A DNA stretch of 64,000 nucleotides from Hexactinellida sp. DTS-2022 (taxonomy: Eukaryota; Porifera; Hexactinellida), in NCBI GenBank assembly GCA_028753945.1, contig JAPNXP010000001.1, positions 806,001 to 870,000 on the forward strand. The letters run 5' to 3'. Shown here one piece after another: positions 57,530-64,000 of the stretch; the first letter of the stretch is position 1; each line of letters opens with the position of its first letter. The notes under the pieces were generated by a model that saw only the letters and a program-made list of their open reading frames with translations, was not told the origin of the DNA and did not search any database. The translations under genes and the position numbers were made by a program.

Positions 57530-57870
57530 GACACAATAGATTTCTGTGGAATGTAACACACTTAGTTTTCTAATGCTTGTTATCAGTGGATAATAGCGAC
57601 AGGTAATGCTATTCCGTTATCATTCATAAAATTATATTGCAGCTTATTTCCCTAATTATAGCAAGGAATATTAGAATATGAATTTATATAGTTAATCTAA
57701 AGATTAATTACTATTAATATCGTTTAGAAATAACAAATATTAGATAATATCATAAATACTTTGAGTAGGGAATTAGATTTATAATAATAAGTAAAAACAT
57801 GATTGTAATGAAACTAATAGTTAAGTGATTGTTTGCATTGAACGAGTTAGAATAGGATAATCTTACGAAG

Positions 57871-59030
57871 TTAGTTGGGCATTGCTGCTGCCTGAGAGGC
57901 AGGCAGAGACTCGACAGGGCTCTCAGTCTCGAACTTGCTCTTGTCCAGCTTCAGAAAGGAGAACGCGTTATCTGCCAGGAGCATCTGCTTCAGCTCGTCG
58001 CTCCAGGTCTCCATCGAGTCTATAAGTTTCCCTGGGTGCTGCTCCCCGAGAGGAAACGGGTAGTCGCTTCCGAGCACCACGTTCTGCTCGCCCATCACCT
58101 CCACCAGGAGTCTCAGGGCCCTGCTGTCGTGCACGAGCGAGTCGGCGAACAGTCGCCCCACGTACTTCTTGGGGTTGTACGGACAGTCGGTAGCACACAG
58201 ATCTGGCCGCACGTTGTATCCATGGTCTATTCTGCCTATAGTGTATGGAAAGTAGCCTGCCCCGTGAGCAAAGCAGACTCGCAACTTCGGGAACTGCTCC
58301 AACACGCCTCCCATCAGCATACAGCAGATGGCTTGAGTGGTTTCAAACGGCATTTCCACTAGCCAAGGCAGCCAGTACTTGGACATGCGGCCTCCCTGGG
58401 ACATGTCCCACGGGTGGATGAACAGAGCCACGTCCAGGTCCTGAGCTGTGGCGAACACCGGGCGGAGCTCTGGTGCGTCCAAGTTCCACTCTCCGACGTG
58501 AGAACCAATCTAGAAACAAGCATTGTGTAGTGTGTGGTACTCCTATTGGGATTATGAGAGGGTACCTGGAAGCCAGGGAACTTGTGTGTGCCGACGCACC
58601 GCTTCATCTCCTCCACCGCCAGCTCCGGGGCCTGCATCGGGAGGGTGCCCAGGCCCACGAACCTGTTCGGAAACGTCGCTACCGTCTTAGCAATGTTGTC
58701 GTTCAGAATGCGAGAGAGGTCCAGCGTGTCCTCGGGCTTGGCCCAGTAGCTGAACATGACTGGGACGGTGCTCAGGGCCTGCACGCTGACGCCAGTCTCG
58801 TCCATGTCCCGCATCCGCCTGAGCGGGCAGTAGCAGGTGTCCTCTATCACTCGGAAGAGCTTCCCGTCTCGCAGCATGTTGGCCTTCCCCTTGCAGTGGT
58901 GCTGCAGCTGCATCCAGCCCCCGTAGCCGTAGCGCTCCTTCAGGTCGGGCCACCGCTCGGGCAGCACGTGGTTGTGCATGTCCAGCTTCATGAAGCGTCT
59001 CTCCACTGGAAACTCCGAGTCTTGAGTCAT
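57871..59030 (-). CDS. ACMSD: 2-amino-3-carboxymuconate-6-semialdehyde decarboxylase, two exons
   Basis: ACMSD diverts the tryptophan-kynurenine pathway away from NAD and quinolinate by decarboxylating ACMS. Exons 58566-59030 and 57871-58509 are joined by a 56-base GT-AG intron at phase 0, giving 367 residues. The metal site is complete: HxH at His19/His21 (LDMHNH), HPWDM, the HGAGYFPY histidine and the [10 protein letters not shown] aspartate. Long runs match human ACMSD ([40 protein letters not shown]). The protein is about 30 residues longer than human (336), with a short N-terminal lead and a C-terminal tail. Finding this zinc amidohydrolase-type enzyme supports an animal genome. Confidence 0.97.
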
Positions 59031-59401
59031 TTGAAGCTATGCAACTAACACCTGCAGTAATACCGGGATGTGTATAGTTATTAGTTATTAATACCATAGC
59101 ATCTATGTTAATACTTGTTATGCAAAATATACTAATGATGTAGATTCAATTACGTATGCTAAACAACCACATGGTATATGTCCTGTCAAGTATTCCTGAG
59201 CAAATTTTTAAATATGTCCCAACGAGAAATTCAAATTAATCTGAAATGTCCTTTATATGACATAATACCATTCGGTTTTCGTAATATTACTTAGCTAATG
59301 TGGTATACTATTACAATAACTAAAAATAGAATATGTCTACTATAAAAGAGGCTTATAAATAGTTGAATTAGTTTTGTGAAAGCAAATTACAGATCTTGAA
59401 A

Positions 59402-60520
59402 ATGGCTAATGTGTTTGTATATTTTAATTTTATCGTATATAATGTGAATCTCATTTTTCTAATTTTGATATTTCTCGGTTCAACTATAATGGCATTCTTT
59501 GTCGCCAAATATTTGTTAAAAGAAAGATCAAAACTTAGGAAACTGAGAAATCAAAGTATGGACACATTAAACAGAAGTGCAATTATGAACGAACAGATTT
59601 CCTACACCAGAGATAGAATAGTATTCGCTATTTTAATATCCGAGGTAGTAGTGAGGGTGTTGTGCATGTTAAACATTGGTTACCTCAATTTAATCAATGG
59701 ACACAATAACGACAATGACACACGTGTAGTTAAACTCTCAGAAGACTGTATACTTTTGCCAGGAACTTCGCTCTACAGGTTGTATGTCAGAGGCCACGGC
59801 TATCAATTTTTAATAAGTTCGTTACTAGCAGTTAACGTATTCGTCCTATCACTGTTATGCTATTTGAATCTCTTTTTAATCAAAACATACAGGAATGACC
59901 ACAGAATGAGGTATCTTTACGGCTATTTAATTAGCAGCATTATAAAGGTCATTTTAATAGTAATTTTGCAAATGTTTCCGGTCACATATCTAATAGCAGA
60001 GATCCTCTACTTAAGTTGCTTTACTCTTGATTACATCTTGCTCATATTGTTAACAAGAAAGCTTCATGAACTAATTCGCGGCCGTTACATAGGACTGCTT
60101 TATCACGGAAGCGAAGAGGATTTGAAGGGCAAAGAGAGGGAAAAGAGGAATATAGCTGTTTTCAAAGTTTTCTCAACGATGCTCCTAATCAGCTATGGAT
60201 TGCAAGTATTAGGTCAAAACTTGCAAACAATCGTACAAACTCTAATCGGGAGTGTAATAGAAAATCCTTGTTTCTTCGAACAAATGTATGGTATACCATT
60301 TAAAATAGAATTCGTGAAAGAACCATTCGAAATGGCTGGGATAGTATCGGTGTATCTGGAGTTCTTACTCGGCTCTATGTTTAACCTGGGACTGCTGCTA
60401 TCCTACTTAGGCTACGTGTGCATAGTGCTGAGAGGGAGAAGGCGGACAGTATACAGGTACCATATCGAGAGAGTATCGGCCAGAGAACCGCTTCTGGGCA
60501 AACACTACGCCACACAGTGA
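59402..60520 (+). CDS. Orphan multipass membrane protein (about 7 TM)
   Basis: 372 residues from ATG 59402 (MANVFVYFNFIVYNV). I count about seven hydrophobic segments: around residues 5-35, 70-93, 131-156, 168-188, 192-216, 248-270 and 312-343. A long cytosolic-looking loop lies between the last two pairs (GSEEDLKGKEREKRN), and there is a basic C-terminus (RGRRRTVYRYH). I recognise no DRY, NPxxY or other class motif of GPCRs. It could be a lineage-specific receptor or a TMEM-type protein. It is one exon, AT-rich compared with its neighbours, divergent from ACMSD and convergent with CLIP1. Confidence 0.72.
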   Translation: MANVFVYFNFIVYNVNLIFLILIFLGSTIMAFFVAKYLLKERSKLRKLRNQSMDTLNRSAIMNEQISYTRDRIVFAILISEVVVRVLCMLNIGYLNLINGHNNDNDTRVVKLSEDCILLPGTSLYRLYVRGHGYQFLISSLLAVNVFVLSLLCYLNLFLIKTYRNDHRMRYLYGYLISSIIKVILIVILQMFPVTYLIAEILYLSCFTLDYILLILLTRKLHELIRGRYIGLLYHGSEEDLKGKEREKRNIAVFKVFSTMLLISYGLQVLGQNLQTIVQTLIGSVIENPCFFEQMYGIPFKIEFVKEPFEMAGIVSVYLEFLLGSMFNLGLLLSYLGYVCIVLRGRRRTVYRYHIERVSAREPLLGKHYATQ

Positions 60521-60999
60521 TGGTTGATTCCCAAATTATACTAATTAGTAATTACTATGTATTACTGTGTTTAATTGACTCTGTTAAATATTTAGCAGGA
60601 TTTTATGCCAGATTCACATATTTGGCTGTAACTTGGAAAGTATATGAGCTAAAGAGTCAAACTTTGTTTTAAATAATAGCTAACATATTAGACTAGTGGG
60701 AAATTAAGCAATATAAGCAATTCATATTTCTGAGCCAGGATAAATTTGAGAAAAAATAGTTTGTATTTCAAATGCACAGGGCAGATTAGCTATTGAAGTG
60801 AATACCGTGTAGGCAAAGGACACTTTATATATTACAAATAGACACCTACTATATACAAACTAAAATGAGTAGGTCTATTAATTGACAGGGAGATGGTATA
60901 CAAAATGCTACCTCAATGATTAAGTTAATTTATATATATTTATATATATATATAAGGGCTAAGTGTGCTAGAATTTAACTTAGAATAATGGTTCACAAG
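60521..60999. other. Convergent 3' region of the orphan membrane gene and CLIP1
   Basis: AT-rich, with a TATA microsatellite at about 60930-60953. No other feature is seen. Confidence 0.4.
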
Positions 61000-63693
61000 C
61001 TAGAAGGTCTCTTGGGTGTCACAGGATTCTGAGGAGTGTCCGAACATCTCGCACACTTCGCAGTAGTCGCGTTCTGAATAAGCAAGCACAAGCTTTGGGG
61101 TCTGGAAGTTCTCTTCCGGGGATTCGTTTTCGTTCTGAATAGGACAGTCTTCTGTGTCGTGTGAGTCGAAAAGTTCGCAGATGTCGCAGTATTGCCTGGC
61201 GGTCTGTTGGCTCCAGGGGTTGGTGGGCGAATCTAGAAGGGATTCGTCCGGCGTGATGCTGTACGGCAAGTTGGAGAGATCGTCGTCCAGCCTATAGTCC
61301 TGGGTGCCCAGGGGGTCCTCCACGGATTCGTTCCCGGTTTTCTCGCCGGCATCTCCGTTCTGCAGGTAGCTCTGCTCCATCAGCGCGAGGCGGCTGTTCT
61401 TCCTCCGATTCGACTCCTCCAGCTCTACGAGCATCAGCTGTTGCTGGCCGCTCTCCTCCTCTCGCTGCTTCAGGAGTCGCTTCGCGCTGCCGAGCTCCTT
61501 CTGTAGGCGGTGAGTCTCCTCTTCCTGCACCAGCGCGGAGGCCCTCTCCTCCTGTCCGGCCCGGACTGACTCTTGCAGCTGGACACACTTAGCTTTGTAC
61601 TTCGCCAGATCGGAGCGCAGAGACTCGGATTCCCTGAGGTCGCGCCTGGCTCTAGCCAGCTCCTCCTCCAAACCAGAGTTCCTACTTTTCAGCTCACTCA
61701 GTGGCACCTGCAGATCCTCGCGCTCCGAGTGGAACTCCTCTGTCGCCTGGTGGAACTGCGACCGCATGTCCTCAATGGCGGACTCCTTGTCGCTCAGGTG
61801 CAGACTCATCGTGGCTAGGTTTGAGTTTCTGTCTTCCAGGTCCTGACTGAGACTGTCCAGGTCTCCTCGCAGACGGGAGAGCTCCTGCTTCATAGATTCC
61901 TTACTCTGCTCTGCGTTGCTTAGCTCCGTCACGGACTCTCTCCTCTCCAACTCGAACGAATTCCTAGCTTCCCTGCACTCCCGCTCCAAGCTCTCCAGCT
62001 GTTCGCTCTGCTCGCTCAGCTGTTTCCTGAGACCACTCACGGTCCCCTCCAGCGCGCTCCTGGCGGTGGTCTGCTCCTGGAGAGACAGGTCGCGCTCCGA
62101 GAGGGTCCGCTGGAGTTCTTTATCCGCGCCGCCTCTCCCAGCCGGAGGCGCGCCCCCCGCGGCCTCCCTCTCCAGCTGCGCGGAGTAGCTCCGCTCGCGC
62201 TCCAGACTCTCGCGCAGCTCCTCGGCCTCGCTGCTGGCGTTGCCCAGCTGGGCGTAGGCCTTGGCCAGGCCCTGCTCCAGCTTGCGGATGGTCCCATGCA
62301 GGATCTCGACCTCCTGCTTCTTCTCGCGGAGGATGCCCGGCGTGCGCGGGCCCTCCACGTCCAGCGTGACCGCGTGCTCGTCCAGCGAGAACTGCAGATC
62401 CTCGCGGACGCTCTTCTCCTCGGCCAGCTTGTCCTCCAGCGAGGAGCGCTCGTAGCTGACCTCCTCCAGCTTGTAGATGAGTCCGCTGATCTGTCCCTCC
62501 AGCTCCATGTCCATGTCCGAGTCCGCGCGCTTGGCGCGGCCGGCGCTGTTGAGGCTGCAGGAGCTGTTGCGGGAGTTGGGTCGCTCCTTGATGACGGCGT
62601 GTCGGGCGGAGCCGGAGCTGCTCTGGGAGCCGGCGCTGGGCGGCGTCCGCTTGGGGGCGGCCTGCGTCTGGATGTGCAGGTTGGGCAGAGAATTGGGGAT
62701 GGGGGTCACCTTTGAGACGGGGGCGAACAGGCCGTGCTTGGGCGCACAGGTGAAGTACTTGATCCCCTCTATGGTGCCGTTGTTCTTCCCATCAGGAGTC
62801 TCGAGCTCCACACCGGTCCACATTCCTTTGGCAAATTGGGTGCGACCGATGTATCGCACGATGGCCTTCTTGCCGCCAACCATAACGCGATCTGCCAGCA
62901 CGTACGGGGACTTGAGAGTTCCCGCGTTGGCAGAGGGGGGCCTGTCTCCGCCGGGGGTGCCGCGGGTCGGCTGCTGGAGCTGCGAAATGCCGCGAGGCGG
63001 GACCGGGGTCTTCTGCAGCTGGATCTGCAGCACTCCGTTCTGTGGGAGCGGCTCAGGGGGCGGAGAGAGCGACACCATCTGGTGCTGCCGCACGAACAGG
63101 CCGCAGGAGGGCTCGCATTCGAAGTACTGAGTCCCCTTCACACTGCCGTTGTTCTTCCCGTTGGGCTCGTCTAGGGTCACCCCGTACCAGAGACCCTCTG
63201 CAAAGGAGGTCTTCCCCAGAAACGAGACCGTCCCTCTGTGCTTGTTCAGACAGAGCACGCGTGCGTCTAGTTGGAAGGACGGGGCGGTTGGGACGGGGGG
63301 AAGTGGAGCGGTTGGGACGGGGGCGGGAATAGGGGCGGGAATAGGGGCGGGGGTGGGCTTGGGAACAGGGGGCTTGGAAGTGGGACCAGGGGTTGAGGTA
63401 TTAGTGAGACCAGGGGTTGAGGTATTAGTGAGACCAGGGGCGGGGTTATTAGTGGGAGTGTTGAAGGCTCTGTTTGTCGGCGCCTTGAGGGCAGAGCTAG
63501 GACGCTGAATGGAAACGGGAGTGAGAGAGAGCGACTCGTCAGAGGGCCTCGAGAGAGCCTGGAGGGCGGAGGGGGGTCTGTTCCCCAGAGAGGGGGCCGC
63601 TAGCTTGGAGCCTGCAGGCTTCTGCAACTGAGAAGAGCCGGCGGAGATCCGTCTAGCGCCTATGGTGGAGGTGGGCTTTCCCTGCTCAGTCAT
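61000..63693 (-). CDS. CLIP1: CLIP1 (CLIP-170), microtubule plus-end tracking protein
   Basis: CLIP-170 tracks growing microtubule ends, binds EB1 and tubulin tails through CAP-Gly domains and recruits dynactin. The 897-residue protein has a Ser/Pro-rich N-terminal arm with SxIP-like basic stretches. Two CAP-Gly domains follow (LWYGVTLDEPNGKNNGSVKG near residue 170; MWTGVELETPDGKNNGTIEG near 290). A long coiled coil runs from about 395 to 790. Two Cys-rich zinc knuckles (YCDICELFDSHDTEDCP, YCEVCEMFGHSSESC) precede the terminal ETF, the EEY/F-like end found in human CLIP-170. The coiled coil is shorter than in human (1438 aa), but every terminal feature is kept. Single exon and very GC-rich. 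Confidence 0.97.
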   Translation of the reverse strand: MTEQGKPTSTIGARRISAGSSQLQKPAGSKLAAPSLGNRPPSALQALSRPSDESLSLTPVSIQRPSSALKAPTNRAFNTPTNNPAPGLTNTSTPGLTNTSTPGPTSKPPVPKPTPAPIPAPIPAPVPTAPLPPVPTAPSFQLDARVLCLNKHRGTVSFLGKTSFAEGLWYGVTLDEPNGKNNGSVKGTQYFECEPSCGLFVRQHQMVSLSPPPEPLPQNGVLQIQLQKTPVPPRGISQLQQPTRGTPGGDRPPSANAGTLKSPYVLADRVMVGGKKAIVRYIGRTQFAKGMWTGVELETPDGKNNGTIEGIKYFTCAPKHGLFAPVSKVTPIPNSLPNLHIQTQAAPKRTPPSAGSQSSSGSARHAVIKERPNSRNSSCSLNSAGRAKRADSDMDMELEGQISGLIYKLEEVSYERSSLEDKLAEEKSVREDLQFSLDEHAVTLDVEGPRTPGILREKKQEVEILHGTIRKLEQGLAKAYAQLGNASSEAEELRESLERERSYSAQLEREAAGGAPPAGRGGADKELQRTLSERDLSLQEQTTARSALEGTVSGLRKQLSEQSEQLESLERECREARNSFELERRESVTELSNAEQSKESMKQELSRLRGDLDSLSQDLEDRNSNLATMSLHLSDKESAIEDMRSQFHQATEEFHSEREDLQVPLSELKSRNSGLEEELARARRDLRESESLRSDLAKYKAKCVQLQESVRAGQEERASALVQEEETHRLQKELGSAKRLLKQREEESGQQQLMLVELEESNRRKNSRLALMEQSYLQNGDAGEKTGNESVEDPLGTQDYRLDDDLSNLPYSITPDESLLDSPTNPWSQQTARQYCDICELFDSHDTEDCPIQNENESPEENFQTPKLVLAYSERDYCEVCEMFGHSSESCDTQETF

Positions 63694-64000
63694 ACGAATT
63701 TGCAGATCAGATTATATCACAAATATTGAGTGCTTTTCTCTCAAATTATTTATACAATTATAAATTTTCCTCTGTTGTTATTATTGTTGTATTTTGGCTT
63801 GACTAATTAGCTAAACAGAATAGTGTACTGTAAACTTATTAGTGCAGTCTTGTATATTGTCTATGGTACGAATATATGAAACTCTAAATTACTGTTTGTT
63901 AAAGTAAAGTTCAAGAGTTAAGCGTCTTTCCCACAATAAATAATAAATTGATTGTCTGGATGGTCAATTAATTATAACAGCGCTAAATAAAAGATGGAAC
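63694..64000. other. Upstream region of CLIP1
   Basis: AT-rich, reaching the window end. No feature that I can support. Confidence 0.35.

Overview
The window is animal nuclear DNA: AT-rich intergenic sequence, GC-rich gene bodies and about 22 protein genes, most of them on the minus strand. The gene set is metazoan (ERK-type MAPK, SPOP, CLIP1, ZFYVE1, ACMSD, a YWTD/EGF receptor, a vWA-fibronectin III surface protein, two actins). Most genes are one uninterrupted frame, even long ones (NOL6 about 1050 aa, CLIP1 897 aa, ZFYVE1 795 aa), and the few introns are mostly 50-460 bases. My leading guess is a non-bilaterian animal such as a sponge with low intron density. That is inference from gene content and architecture, not a species call.

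Layout. 1-13.5 kb is an actin neighbourhood: actin 1 (2992-4122, minus), actin 2 (8591-9724, minus) and a relic of a third copy (10178-10385, resumed at 11766-11840 after an insertion). Actin 1 lies inside a diverged inverted repeat whose left arm carries a hAT MITE and whose right arm carries a CR1/Jockey-like LINE. 13.5-21 kb holds SPOP, an ABHD1/3 hydrolase, a LYRM7-like mitochondrial assembly factor and a four-exon YWTD/EGF receptor, all minus. 22.7-27.3 kb is an 11-exon vWA plus eight FN3 plus TM gene, head-to-head with the receptor. 28.9-32.9 kb has mitochondrial prolyl-tRNA synthetase and two mirror-image bZIP-like genes. 33-37.8 kb is transposon-rich and gene-free. 37.9-48.1 kb has squalene monooxygenase, DTD1, RNA polymerase III subunit RPC9, ZFYVE1 and ERK. 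48.1-52.2 kb is gene-poor with a nested transposon pair. 52.2-63.7 kb has an orphan tail-anchored protein, NOL6, an orphan disordered protein, ACMSD, an orphan multipass membrane protein and CLIP1.

The genes do not form one pathway; most are housekeeping. Three groups suggest shared biology: the actin cluster with conserved CArG boxes, the divergent pair of surface proteins (one with Grb2- and PI3K-type tyrosine motifs in its tail), and the inverted bZIP-like pair. The window is also a rich record of small DNA transposons, several with exact target-site duplications and two clear nested insertions. I saw no CRISPR array, rRNA or tRNA gene, and no LTR or virus-like element.
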